Part shown: positions 26,001 to 38,700 of the stretch, in pieces
Numbering within the stretch: position 1 is the first letter of the stretch
Layout of the letters: the number at the start of each line of letters is the position of its first letter
NCBI GenBank assembly: GCA_023634235.1
Contig: JAMKCF010000018.1
Coordinates: forward strand, 5,237,474 to 5,301,473
Length of the DNA stretch: 64,000 bases
Source: Pisaster brevispinus
Taxonomy: Eukaryota; Echinodermata; Asteroidea; Forcipulatida; Asteriidae
Direction of reading: 5' to 3'
The notes under the pieces: generated by a model
Told to the model about the DNA's origin: nothing
What the model saw: only the letters and a program-made list of their open reading frames with translations
The model's database searches: none
Made by a program: the position numbers and the translations under genes

Positions 26001-28965
26001 CTTACCTGACTCTGCCTTAGGTATCCCTGCATCCGTAAATTAGACTTTCACGGCCGATGAGGGCAGGTTTCACACCGGAAAAGACCAGCAAGCGGGGACG
26101 CTACAACCCCCCCGCAAAACACCTTCAACTCGTTTTTGCTGTCAAAGAGACAAAGACAAAATAAGGATGGTCATTTCACCCCCAAGGCATCATCGGATCT
26201 GCACAAGTTTTATACCACTGGAAAGCCCGTCTCAAGGGCTATCTCTGCCATGAATTTGGGGTCGCTGACGATTCTGTAAGCGAGGCGAGCGGCCTGGATG
26301 CTAGGCCTACCCCTAAGAGATATTTAAAAAATTCCAGGGGCCGGCTGCGAAGCAAGGTCTCGCCGGCCGGGGTAATGGCCCAAAATAAATTTGAGGTGAA
26401 ATTGGGAATAACTCCCGTTCTAGGGAGGCTAGAGAGATGAATTTTTGACCTGACTCTGCCTTAGGTATCACTGCATCCGAAAATTAGAGTTCTGCGGCCG
26501 ATGAGGGCAGGTTTCACACCGGAAAAGACCAGCAAGCGGGCACGCTACAAACCCCCCGCAAAACACCTTCAACTCGTCTTTGCTGTCAAAGAGACTATAA
26601 TGAGGTGAGATTGGGAATAACTCTCGTTCTAGGGGGGCTAGAGAGATGATTTTTTTACCTGACTCTGCCTTAGGTATCCCTGCATCCGTAAATTAGACTT
26701 TCACGGCCGATGAGGGCAGGTTTCACACCGGAAAAGACCACCAAGCGGGGACGCTACAACCCCCCCGCAAAACATCTACAACTCGTTTTTGCTGTCAAAG
26801 AGACAAAGACAAAATAAGGATGGTCATTTCACCTCCAAGGCATTATCGGATCTGCACAAGTTTTATACCACTGGAAAGCCCGTCTCAAGGGCTATCTCTG
26901 CCATGAATTTGGGGTCGCTGACGATTCTGTAGGCGAGGCGAGCGGCCTGGATGCTAGGCCTACCCCTAAGAGATATTTTAAAAAATTCCAGGGGCCGGCT
27001 GCGAAGCAAGGTCTCGCCGGCCGGGGTAATGGCCCAAAATAAATTTGAGGTGAAATTGGGAATAACTCCCGTTTTAGGGAGGCTAGAGAGATGAATTTTT
27101 GACCTGACTCTGCCTTAGGTATCCCTGCATCCGAAAATTAGAGTTCTGCGGCCGATGAGGGCAGGTTTCACACCGGAAAAGACCAGCAAGCGGGCACGCT
27201 ACAAACCCCCCGCAAAACACCTTCAACTCGTCTTTGCTGTCAAAGAGACAATAATGAGGTGAGATTGGGAATAACTCTCGTTCTAGGGGGGCTAGAGAGA
27301 TGATTTTTTTACCTGACTCTGCCTTAGGTATCCCTGCATCCGTAAATTAGACTTTCACGGCCGATGAGGGCAGGTTTCACACCGGAAAAGACCAGCAAGC
27401 GGGGACGCTACAACCCCCCCCCCCGCAAAACACCTTCAACTCGTTTTTGCTGTCAAAGAGACAAAGACAAAATAAGGATGGTCATTTCACCCCCAAAGCT
27501 ATATCGGATCTGCACAAGTTTTATACCACTGGAAAGCCCGTCTCAAGGGCTATCTCTGCCATGAATTTGGGGTTGCTGACGATTCTGTAGGCGAGGCGAG
27601 CGGCCTGGATGCTAGGCCTACCCCTAAGAGATATTTAAAAAATTCCAGGGGCCGGCTGCGAAGCAAGGTCTCGCCGGCCGGGGTAATGGCCCAAAATAAA
27701 TTTGAGGTGAAATTGGGAATAACTCTCGTTCTAGGGAGGCTAGAGAGATGAATTTTTGACCTGACTCTGCCTTAGGTATCCCTGCATCCGAAAATTAGAG
27801 TTCTGCGGCCGATGAGGGCAGGTTTCACACCGGAAAAGACCAGCAAGCGGGCACGCTACAAACCCCCCGCAAAACACCTTCAACTCGTCGTTGCTGTCAA
27901 AGAGACAATAATGAGGTGAGATTGGGAATAACTCTCGTTCTAGGGGGGCTAGAGAGATGATTTTTTTACCTGACTCTGCCTTAGGTATCCCTGCATCCGT
28001 AAATTAGACTTTCACGGCCGATGAGGGCAGGTTTCACACCGGAAAAGACCAGCAAGCGGGGACGCTACAACCCCCCCCCCCCCGCAAAACACCTTCAACT
28101 CGTTTTTGCTGTCAAAGAGACAAAGACAAAATAAGGATGGTCATTTCACCCCCAAAGCTTCATCGGATCTGCACAAGTTTTATACCACTGGAAAGCCCGT
28201 CTCAAGGGCTATCTCTGCCATGAATTTGGGGTTGCTGACGATTCTGTAGGCGAGGCGAGCGGCCTGGATGCTAGGCCTACCCCTAAGAGATATTTAAAAA
28301 ATTCCAGGGGCCGGCTGCGAAGCAAGGTCTCGCCGGCCGGGGTAATGGCCCAAAATAAATTTGAGGTGAAATTGGGAATAACTCCCGTTCTAGGGAGGCT
28401 AGAGAGATGAATTTTTGACCTGACTCTGCCTTAGGTATCCCTGCATCCGAAAATTAGAGTTCTGCGGCCGATGAGGGCAGGTTTCACACCGGAAAAGACC
28501 AGCAAGCGGGCACGCTACAAACCCCCCGCAAAACACCTTCAACTCGTCTTTGCTGTCAAAGAGACAATAATGAGGTGAGATTGGGAATAACTCTCGTTCT
28601 AGGGGGGCTAGAGAGATGATTTTTTTACCTGACTCTGCCTTAGGTATCCCTGCATCCGTAAATTAGACTTTCACGGCCGATGAGGGCAGGTTTCACACCG
28701 GAAAAGACCAGCAAGCGGGGACGCTACAACCCCCCCCCCGCAAAACACCTTCAACTCGTTTTTGCTGTCAAAGAGACAAAGACAAAATAAGGATGGTCAT
28801 TTCACCCCCAAAGCTTCATCGGATCTGCACAAGTTTTATACCACTGGAAAGCCCGTCTCAAGGGCTATCTCTGCCACGAATTTGGGGTTGCTGACGATTC
28901 TGTAGGCGAGGCGAGCGGCCTGGATGCTAGGCCTACCCCTAAGAGATCTTAAAAAAAATTCCAGG

Positions 28966-31900
28966 GGCCGGCTGCGAAGCAAGGTCTCGCCGGCCGGGGT
29001 AATGGCCCAAAATAAATTTGAGGTGAAATTGGGAATAACTCCCGTTCTAGGGAGGCTAGAGAGATGAATTTTTGACCTGACTCTGCCTTAGGTATCCCTG
29101 CATCCGAAAATTAGAGTTTTGCGGCCGATGAGGGCAGGTTTCACACCGGAAAAGAGACAATAATGAGGTGAGATTGGGAATAACTCTCGTTCTAGGGGGG
29201 CTAGAGAGATGATTTTTTTACCTGACTCTGCCTTAGGTATCCCTGCATCCGTAAATTAGACTTTCACGGCCGATGAGGGCAGGTTTCACACCGGAAAAGA
29301 CTAGCAAGCGGGGACGCTACAAACCCCCCGCAAAACACCTTCAACTCGTTTTTGCTGTCAAGAGACAAAGACAAATTAAGGATGGTCATTTCACCCCCAA
29401 GGCATCATCGGATCTGCACAAGTTTTATACCAATGGAAAGCCCGTCTCAAGGGCTATCTCTGCCATGAATTTGGGATTGCTGACGATTCTGTAGGCGAGG
29501 CGAGTGGCCTGGATGCTAGGCCTACCCCTAAGAGATATTAAAAAAATTCCAGGGGCAGGCTGCGAAGCAAGGTCTCGCCGGCCGGGGTAATGGCCCAAAA
29601 TAAATTTGAGGTGAAATTGGGAATAACTCCCGTTCTAGGGAGGCTAGAGAGATGAATTTTTGACCTGACTCTGCCTTAGGTATCCCTGCATCCGAAAATT
29701 AGAGTTCTGCGGCCGATGAGGGCAGGTTTCACACCGGAAAAGACCAGCAAGCGGGCACGCTACAAACCCCCCGCAAAACACCTTCAACTCGTCTTTGCTG
29801 TCAAAGAGACTATAATGAGGTGAGATTGGGAATAACTCTCGTTCTAGGGGGGCTAGAGAGATGATTTTTTTACCTGACTCTGCCTTAGGTATCCCTGCAT
29901 CCGTAAATTAGACTTTCACGGCCGATGAGGGCAGGTTTCACACCGGAAAAGACCACCAAGCGGGGACGCTACAACCCCCCCGCAAAACACCTTCAACTCG
30001 TTTTTGCTGTCAAAGAGACAAAGACAAAATAAGGATGGTCATTTCACCTCCAAGGCATTATCGGATCTGCACAAGTTTTATACCACTGGAAAGCCCGTCT
30101 CAAGGGCTATCTCTGCCATGAATTTGGGGTCGCTGACGATTCTGTAGGCGAGGCGAGCGGCCTGGATGCTAGGCCTACCCCTAAGAGATATTTTAAAAAA
30201 TTCCAGGGGCCGGCTGCGAAGCAAGGTCTCGCCGGCCGGGGTAATGGCCCAAAATAAATTTGAGGTGAAATTGGGAATAACTCCCGTTTTAGGGAGGCTA
30301 GAGAGATGAATTTTTGACCTGACTCTGCCTTAGGTATCCCTGCATCCGAAAATTAGAGTTCTGCGGCCGATGAGGGCAGGTTTCACACCGGAAAAGACCA
30401 GCAAGCGGGCACGCTACAAACCCCCCGCAAAACACCTTCAACTCGTCTTTGCTGTCAAAGAGACAATAATGAGGTGAGATTGGGAATAACTCTCGTTCTA
30501 GGGGGGCTAGAGAGATGATTTTTTTACCTGACTCTGCCTTAGGTATCCCTGCATCCGTAAATTAGACTTTCACGGCCGATGAGGGCAGGTTTCACACCGG
30601 AAAAGACCAGCAAGCGGGGACGCTACAACCCCCCCCCCCCCGCAAAACACCTTCAACTCGTTTTTGCTGTCAAAGAGACAAAGACAAAATAAGGATGGTC
30701 ATTTCACCCCCAAAGCTATATCAGATCTGCACAAGTTTTATACCACTGGAAAGCCCGTCTCAAGGGCTATCTCTGCCATGAATTTGGGGTTGCTGACGAT
30801 TCTGTAGGCGAGGCGAGCGGCCTGGATGCTAGGCCTACCCCTAAGAGATATTTAAAAAATTCCAGGGGCCGGCTGCGAAGCAAGGTCTCGCCGGCCGGGG
30901 TAATGGCCCAAAATAAATTTGAGGTGAAATTGGGAATAACTCCCGTTCTAGGGAGGCTAGAGAGATGAATTTTTGACCTGACTCTGCCTTAGGTATCCCT
31001 GCATCCGAAAATTAGAGTTCTGCGGCCGATGAGGGCAGGTTTCACACCGGAAAAGAGACAATAATGAGGTGAGATTGGGAATAACTCTCGTTCTAGGGGG
31101 GCTAGAGAGATGATTTTTTTACCTGACTCTGCCTTAGGTATCCCTGCATCCGTAAATTAGACTTTCACGGCCGATGAGGGCAGGTTTCACACCGGAAAAG
31201 ACTAGCAAGCGGGGACGCTACAAACCCCCCGCAAAACACCTTCAACTCGTTTTTGCTGTCAAGAGACAAAGACAAATTAAGGATGGTCATTTCACCCCCA
31301 AGGCATCATCGGATCTGCACAAGTTTTATACCAATGGAAAGCCCGTCTCAAGGGCTATCTCTGCCATGAATTTGGGATTGCTGACGATTCTGTAGGCGAG
31401 GCGAGTGGCCTGGATGCTAGGCCTACCCCTAAGAGATATTAAAAAAATTCCAGGGGCAGGCTGCGAAGCAAGGTCTCGCCGGCCGGGGTAATGGCCCAAA
31501 ATAAATTTGAGGTGAAATTGGGAATAACTCCCGTTCTAGGGAGGCTAGAGAGATGAATTTTTGACCTGACTCTGCCTTAGGTAACCCTGCATCCGTAAAT
31601 TAGACTTTCACGGCCGATGAGGGCAGGTTTCACACCGGAAAAGACTAGCAAGCGGGGACGCTACAAACCCCCCGCAAAACACCTTCAACTCGTTTTTGCT
31701 GTCAAAGAGACAAAGACAAAATAAGGATGGTCATTTCACCCCCAAGGCCTCATCGGATCTGCACAAGTTTTATACCAATGGAAAGCCCGTCTCAAGGGCT
31801 ATCTCTGCCATGAATTTGGGATTGCTGACGATCCTGTAGGCGAGGCGAGCGGCCTGGATGCTAGGCCTACCCCTAAGAGATATTAAAAAAAATTCCAGGG

Positions 31901-32488
31901 GCCGGCTGCGAAGCAAGGTCTCGCCGGCCGGGGTAATGGCCCAAAATAAATTTGAGGTGAAATTGGGAATAACTCCCGTTCTAGGGAGGCTAGAGAGATG
32001 AATTTTTGACCTGACTCTGCCTTAGGTATCCCTGCATCCGAAAATTAGAGTTTTGCGGCCGATGAGGGCAGGTTTCACACCGGAAAAGAGACAATAATGA
32101 GGTGAGATTGGGAATAACTCTCGTTCTAGGGGGGCTAGAGAGATGATTTTGTTACCTGACTCTGCCTTAGGTATCCCTGCATCCGTAAATTAGACTTTCA
32201 CGGCCGATGAGGGCAGGTTTCACACCGGAAAAGACCAGCAAGCGGGCACGCTACAAACCCCCCGCAAAACACCTTCAACTCGTTTTTGCTGTCAAAGAGA
32301 CAAAGACAAAATAAGGATGGTCATTTCACCCCCAAGGCATTATTGGATCTGCACAAGTTTTATACCACTGGAAAGCCCGTCTCAAGGGCTATCTCTGCCA
32401 TGAATTTCGGGTCGCTAACTATTCTGTAGGCGAGGCGAGCGGCCTGGATGCTAGGCCTACCCCTAAGAGATATTTAAAAAATTCCAGG
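28966..32488. repeat. Satellite deletion variants, 588-589 bp, three copies, plus a 445-bp hybrid unit
   Basis: At about 29,153, 31,056 and 32,087 module A jumps from ACCGGAAAAGA straight to GACAATAATGAGG. This removes about 65 bp between two short AAGAGA-like matches. The first two copies also share GGGCAGGCTGC and a lost A in TGTCAAGAGAC, and are nearly identical at an offset of 1,901 bp. The unit ending at 31,900 is a 445-bp A/B hybrid. Confidence 0.88.
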
Positions 32489-35400
32489 GGCCGGCTGCGA
32501 AGCAAGGTCTCGCCGGCCGGGGTAATGGCCCAAAATAAATTTGAGGTAAAATTGGGAATAACTCCCGTTCTAGAGAGGTTAGAGAGATGAATTTTTGACC
32601 TAACTCTGCCTTAGGTATCCCTGCATCCGAAAATTAGAGTTTTGCGGCCGATGAGGGCAGGTTTCACACCGGAAAAGACCAGCAAGCGGGCACGCTACAA
32701 ACCCCCCGCAAAACACCTTCAACTCGTCTTTGCTGTCAAAGAGACAATAATGAGGTGAGATTGGGAATAACTCTCGTTCTAGGGGGGCTAGAGAGATGAT
32801 TTTTTTACCTGACTCTGCCTTAGGTATCCGTCTCAAGGGCTATCTCTGCCATGAATTTGGGGTCGCTGACGATTCTGTAGGCGAGGCGAGCGGCCTGGAT
32901 GCTAGGCCTACCCCTAAGAGATATTTAAAAAATTCCAGGGGCCGGCTGCGAAGCAAGGTCTCGCCGGCCGGGGTAATGGCCCAAAATAAATTTGAGGTGA
33001 AATTAGGAATAACTCCCGTTCTAGGGAGGCTAGAGAGATGAATTTTTGACCTGACTCTGCCTTAGGTATCCCTGCATCCGAAAATTAGAGTTCTGCGGCC
33101 GATGAGGGCAGGTTTCACACCGGAAAAGACCAGCAAGCGGGCACGCTACAAACCCCCCGCAAAACACCTTCAACTCGTCTTTGCTGTCAAAGAGACAATA
33201 ATGAGGTGAGATTGGGAATAACTCTCGTTCTAGGGGGGCTAGAGAGATGATTTTTTTACCTGACTCTGCCTTAGGTATCCCTGCATCCGTAAATTAGACT
33301 TTCACGGCCGATGAGGGCAGGTTTCACACCGGAAAAGACCAGCAAGCGGGGACGCTACAAACCCCCCGCAAAACACCTTCAACTCGTTTTTGCTGTCAAA
33401 GAGACAAAGACAAAATAAGGATGGTCATTTCACCCCCAAGGCATCATCGGATCTGCACAAGTTTTATACCACTGGAAAGCCCGTCTCAAGGGCTATCTCT
33501 GCCATGAAATTGGGGTCGCTGACGATTCTGTAGGCGAGGCGAGCGGCCTGGATGCTAGGCCTACCCCTAAGAGATATTAAAACAATTCCAGGGGCCGGCT
33601 GCGAAGCAAGGTCTCGCCGGCCGGGGTAATGGCCCAAAAAAAATTTGAGGTGAAATTGGGAATAACTCCCGTTCTAGGGAGGCTAGAGAGATGAATTTTT
33701 GACTCTGCCTTAGGTATCCCTGCATCCGTAAATTAGACTTTCACGGCCGATGAGGGCAGGTTTCACACCGGAAAAGACCAGCAAGCGGGGACGCTACAAA
33801 CCCCCCGCAAAACACCTTCAACTCGTTTTTGCTGTCAAAGAGACAAAGACAAAATAAGGATGGTCATTTCACCCCCAAGGCATCATCGGATCTGCATAAG
33901 TTTTATACCACTGGAAAGCCCGTCTCAAGGGCTATCTCTGCCATGAATTTGGGGTCGCTGACGATTCTGTAGGCGAGGCGAGCGGCCTGGATGCTAGGCC
34001 TACCCCTAAGAGATATTAAAAAAATTCCAGGGGCCGGCTGCGAAGCAAGGTCTCGCCGACCGGGGTAATGGCCCAAAATAAATTTGAGGTGAAATTGGGA
34101 ATAACTCCCGTTCTAGGGAGGCTAGAGAGATGAATTTTTGACCTGACTCTGCCTTAGGTATCCCTGCATCCGAAAAGTAGAGTTTTCCGGCCGATGAGGG
34201 CAGGTTTCACACCGGAAACCCCCCGCAAAACACCTTCAACTCGTCTTTGCTGTCAAAGAGACAATAATGAGGTGAGATTGGGAATAACTCTCGTTCTAGG
34301 GAGGCTAGAGAGATGATTTTTTTACCTGACTCTGCCTTAGGTATCCCTGCATCCGTAAATTAGACTTTCACGGCCGATGAGGGCAGGTTTCACACCGGAA
34401 AAGACCAGTAAGCGGGGACGCTACAAGCCCCCCGCAAAACACCTTCAACTCGTTTTTGCTGTCAAAGAGACAAAGACAAAATAAGGATGGTCATTTCACC
34501 CCCAAGGCATCATCGGATCTGCACAAGTTTTATACCACTGGAAAGCCCGTCTCAAGGGCTATCTCTGCCATGAATTAAGGGTCGCTGACTATTCTGTAGG
34601 CGAGGTGAGCGGCCTGGATGCTAGGCCTACCCCTAAGAGATATTAAAAAAATTCCAGGGGCCGGCTGCGAAGCAAGGTCTCGCCGGCCGGGGTAATGGCC
34701 CAAAATAAATTTGAGGTGAAATTGGGAATAACTCCCGTTCTAGGGGGGCTAGAGAGATGAATTTTTGACCTGACTCTGCCTTAGGTATCCCTGCATCCGA
34801 AAATTAGAGTTTTGCGGCCGATGAGGGCAGGTTTCACACCGGAAAAGACCAGCAACCGGGCACGCTACAAACCCCCCGCAAAACACCTTCAACTCGTTTT
34901 TGCTGTCAAAGAGACAATAATGCTGGTGAGATTGGGAATAACTCTCGTTCTAGGGGGTGCTAGAGAGATGATTTTTTTACTTGACTCTGCCTTAGGTATC
35001 CCTGCATCCGAAAATTTGAGTTTTGCGGCCGATGAGGGCAGGTTTCACACCGGAAAAGACCAGCAAGCGGCGAGCTACAAACCCCCCGCAAAACACCTTC
35101 AACTCGTCTTTGCTGTCAAAGAGACAATAATGAGGTGAGATTTGGAATAACTCTCGTTCTAGGGGGGCTAGAGAGATGATTTTTTTACTTGACTCTGCCT
35201 TAGGTATCCCTTCATGCGTAAATTAGACTTTCACGGCCGGAAAAGACCAGCAAGCGGGGACGCTACAACCCCCCCCCCCCGCAAAACACCTTCAACTCGT
35301 TTTTGCTGTCAAAGAGACAAAGACAAAATAAGGATGGTCATTTTACCCCCAAGGCATCATCGGATCTGCACAAGTTTTATACCACTGGAAAGCCCGTCTC

Positions 35401-35504
35401 AAGGGCTATCTCTGCCATGAATTTGGGGTAGCTGACGATTCTGCAGTTGAGGCGAGCGGCCTGGATGTTAGGCCTACCCCTAAGAGATATTAAAAAATTC
35501 CAGG
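32489..35504. repeat. Irregular units near the array's right edge
   Basis: Unit lengths become uneven here: 451 bp (a deletion joins GGTATCC to GTCTCAAGGGC near 32,829), 653, 439, 637 (a deletion near 34,217 after CACACCGGAAA) and 836 bp (three A/B modules). Point differences are more frequent than in the array body. Confidence 0.85.
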
Positions 35505-36183
35505 GGCCGGCTGCGAAGCAGGTTTCACACCGGAAAAGACCAGGAAACGTGTACGCTAAAGGCACTGCAAAACAAATCAGCTTCAACTTGAATTTGCTGT
35601 AAAAGAGACAAACACAAAATAAGGAAGGTCAAATGACCCCCAAGGCAATATCGGATCTGCACAAGTTTAACACCAATGTAAAGCCCGTCTCAAGGGCTCT
35701 CTCTACCGTGAATTTGGGGTTGCTGACGACTCTGTAGGCGAGGCGATTGGCCTGGATGTTAGCCCTACCCCTAACAGAAATTGAAACAAAACGGCTGCAA
35801 GGCAAGGTCGTGCGGACCGGGGTAATGGCCCAATTTAACTGTGCGATGAATTTGGGAATAACTCCTGATTTAGACGTGCTAGAGAGATGAATTTTTAACC
35901 TGAATCTTCCTTTAGGTATCCTTGCATCCTGAAATTTGACTTTTACGGCCGCTGTGGGCAGGCTTCACATCGGAAAAGACCAGCAAACGGGGACGCTACA
36001 AAGGCCTCGCAAAACAGCTTCAACTCGAATTTGCTGTGAAAGAGACAAACGGAAAAGACCAGCAAGCCAGGACGTTACCAAAAACATATTCAAAGCGATT
36101 TTGCTGTAAAAGAGACAAATACAAAATAAAAAAGGGTCAAATCACCCTCACGGCAATATCGGATCTGCACAAGTTTAACTCAA
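35505..36183. repeat. Decayed edge of the satellite array
   Basis: From 35,521 a deletion joins the C hairpin (GCTGCGAAGCA) to an A fragment. After that, diverged C (about 35,625-35,820), A (about 35,825-36,047) and a partial A plus the start of C (about 36,050-36,180) are recognisable. Similarity drops sharply compared with the array. Modules here alternate one A-type with one C, without the A/B duplication. Recognisable satellite stops near GCACAAGTTTAACTC. Confidence 0.85.
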
Positions 36184-37246
36184 AATAAAATTATGTTGCA
36201 ATTATTGAATATTTTTTTAAAAACGTAAGGTGTTTTATCCCAACCAGTTTTTTGGTTACTAGGGTAACAACGTGATCGTTTGAGTTGGTTTTACCAGCCG
36301 TGTAAAAGTTAATTATGTAGCAAATTTTACTTTTTTTTGTGATTGGTCATGATTATTTGACAATTTCGATTGCATTTGATGTTTTCATTCTTTTGGAATT
36401 TCCTTCAAAAAATTATTACGAGTGATAGTTTTAGAGAAACGAAGTAATATTTCAATTAATTTCCGAAGCCAAAGAAAAGATTTCTTGAGCACAAACTATT
36501 TTTCTTAAAATAATTATTTTGAGTGATCGAAATCTTATTGCGTACTCGAATTAAACAAATTTGAATTGATGATTTTGACCTCACAATTTTTTTTTCTAGC
36601 GCTCAAAATCGTTTTGTATCAAATAGGAACGCAACTATTTCATTAATTTGCCAACATAATAGCCCGTGATTCGTCGCAACGACCGTCGGGGAGGGAGGGT
36701 TTTAAGATCACATTCCATTCCAACTACATTTAGCTTTGCTTTTGTACTGCTAGTAGAACTACCGTATGTACACGTCTTTCGCCTTTGTATGTACCATACT
36801 TTTTGTACGCTTTGCTTGTTGTTCTACCGTATTTTGGATTTGTTTCTTTTATGATTTACTTTGGATGTCGACGGAACCTAGATTGAACTGATGACGTGTG
36901 TATTGTGTGTCGATTGTTTTTAAAACTCTTTGTTTATACACGCCAGTATTTGCTGGATGCATATGCAGACTGGATCGTCGTACCTCGCCATAGTTATAAC
37001 ATTTACATAAACAGAGCACCAGTCTACTTGCAGCATTGGGCAGCAATATCCCGTAGTTTTGACACTTGGTAAATTTGACGGCTGGTAAAACGTATACGCC
37101 GACCTTTGACCGTTTTGTGGTTGCTTTTTTTATCATTCCTCGTCAATTACGTGACATTTTGAGGAACTTTATAAAGTTTATTATAACCTATATAACTAAA
37201 TTACGTTAGCGGTAAACTAGTGTGTCCGTACATACGTTGTTTTTTG
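36184..37246. other. AT-rich intergenic DNA, no feature seen
   Basis: No exon, RNA gene or clear repeat was recognised. Short open frames on both strands show no protein-like composition. Confidence 0.6.
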
Positions 37247-37314
37247 TTTTTTAGGTGTTCGTGCAATATGTGCACCTACACCTCTTGTTTTAGTTCTGTC
37301 AGTGTTTTTTTTTT

Positions 37315-37341
37315 AGGTGTTCGGCAAACAGCCGAAAACCT
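37315..37341. repeat. Inverted repeat, AGGTGTTCGGC/GCCGAAAACCT
   Basis: Eleven-base arms with one mismatch around a 5-base loop (AAACA). A related TTTTTAGGTGTTCG stretch lies at about 37,249, so this may be the end of a dispersed element. Confidence 0.6.
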
Positions 37342-37413
37342 ATTGTTCTTGTTCTGGTTTTTAAAAAATATTTTTTAGGTGAATTATACAAATCACATTC
37401 AAATAAAACCTTT

Positions 37414-37760
37414 ACTTCCGGTTGAAACCGGAAGTTGAAATTTCAGAATTATTTTTGAGTTTGTTAAAAAATACACACAATCGTTCTCCTCAGACTTTGA
37501 CATTTTCCCCAAGCTCGTACGGTCATAAAACTTGGCAACAATTTTACACCAGATGAATATATTAAACAGAAGTTGTGACAACATAATGATGTCACAAAAG
37601 AGTTTATTGGGTAATTGACCTTGAGTTCCGGTTCAAACCGGATGATCAAGTTCAATATTTGAAAATTTTAACCTAACTTTTGGTTCAAACCAGAAGTTGA
37701 AGATTTATATTGGAACAAAACCTTACTCCTGAACCACAAATCTGGTTGATAAAATAAAAT
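37414..37760. repeat. Degenerate palindrome-bearing repeat units
   Basis: Contains a palindrome with ACTTCCGGTT/AACCGGAAGT arms at 37,414-37,435, then weaker copies near 37,626 and 37,677. It belongs to the same family as the 38.7-39.9 kb units. Confidence 0.65.
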
Positions 37761-37869
37761 ATCATTAAATCATAATTTGATGACATCGATCACGAACACC
37801 TTGTTTTTGTAGTAAACAAAAACTGAATGTCTAGTTTCTTCTCCACCTTCTTCCGGAGAACTCTTCTCT

Positions 37870-38700
37870 GCAAAATAACTCAAGACTGAAACTGAATTGA
37901 ACCTTGAAACTCATCAGACAATTGAAACTTAATATAAAAACAACACACTTGTCATGACGTCATGATGACGTCATCGGGTGTCGAATTACAAGGCTTTTAA
38001 TTGAAAATTACCGTTTTCTATTTGCTGTATCTTCGTGATTTTGAAAGCTATGAAACTCATAATTGGGCATCTGATACATCAAGATTAAGGCAACATTTGA
38101 AAAGTTAACGCAAAAATCGTATGACCTTTACTTCCGGTTTTAACGGAAACTCAAAGTCTGCCTTTGTGTTTTTTCGTTTAAAAAAATCACATTTTTGTCA
38201 TAACTCAAAATAATTGAAGTTGATTGGAACCTTTAAACTCATCAGACAATCGAACCTTAATAGGAAGACGGCACAGACTTGATGACGCCATGATGATGTC
38301 ATAGGGTGTCGAATTAAAAGGTTTTACATTTTTAAAAATGACCATTTTCTATTTGCTGTATTTCATGGAACTTAAAAGCTATGATGTTCAAAGTTTGGCA
38401 TCTGATAGATCAAAGACTGGAGCAACATTTGAAAAGTTAACAAAAAAATCGTATGACCTTTACTTCCGGGTCGTAACCCTAGGTCGAAGTTTATCTTCGA
38501 AATTTGTCCTTCAAAAAGTCATGTTTTGTGATTTTCTACAGCATAACTGAAAATTGAAATTGAATTGACGGTTGAAACTCATCAGACAAAAGAAACCTCA
38601 GTACCAAGACGACACAAACCTGGTGATGTCATGATGACGTCATCGGGTATTGAATTACATTAAATCAAAGTTTAATATTTGTAAAAAATCATAACTCAAA
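37870..38700. repeat. Degenerate tandem repeat, about 335-bp unit, three copies
   Basis: Copies start near 37,878, 38,200 and 38,541, each with a variant of GAAACTCATCAGACAA. Each then has a TGATGACGTCAT-like CRE palindrome cluster (near 37,955, 38,280 and 38,625) followed by GGGTGTCGAATTA-like sequence. Copies 1 and 2 also share CATCTGATA...AACATTTGAAAAGTTAA and a CCTTTACTTCCGG segment. Confidence 0.75.

Larger units (their letters stand above)
1..36183. repeat. Satellite array, about 653-bp units built of A, B and C modules
   Basis: A continuous tandem array that extends beyond the left edge. Using the GGCCGGC that starts the GC-rich hairpin of each C module as a ruler, marks fall at 421, 1073, 1727, 2379, 3032, 3685, 4337, 4989 and so on to 35505, 56 marks in all. 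Most spacings are 652-654 bp. Each unit is A (209 bp) + B (about 209 bp, roughly 90% like A) + C (about 235 bp, unrelated to A). Adjacent units look about 98% identical in the body of the array. Unit length is not a multiple of three and no reading frame survives through it, so it is not a coding repeat. The array is more GC-rich than the flanking DNA. Position on a chromosome (centromeric, subtelomeric, other) cannot be told from the sequence. Confidence 0.97.

Noticed and set aside
4708..35420. Small open frames of 60-108 codons recurring in the array (for example MRAGFTPEKTSKRGRY)
   Set aside because: They exist only in units with certain C-run lengths, most units break them, the unit length shifts the frame from copy to copy, and the composition is not protein-like.
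1..36183. CRISPR array, ribosomal DNA, 5S or histone gene cluster
   Set aside because: The repeat has no short direct-repeat/spacer pattern. I see no rRNA, 5S, snRNA or histone sequence, and the split gene elsewhere in the window is eukaryotic.
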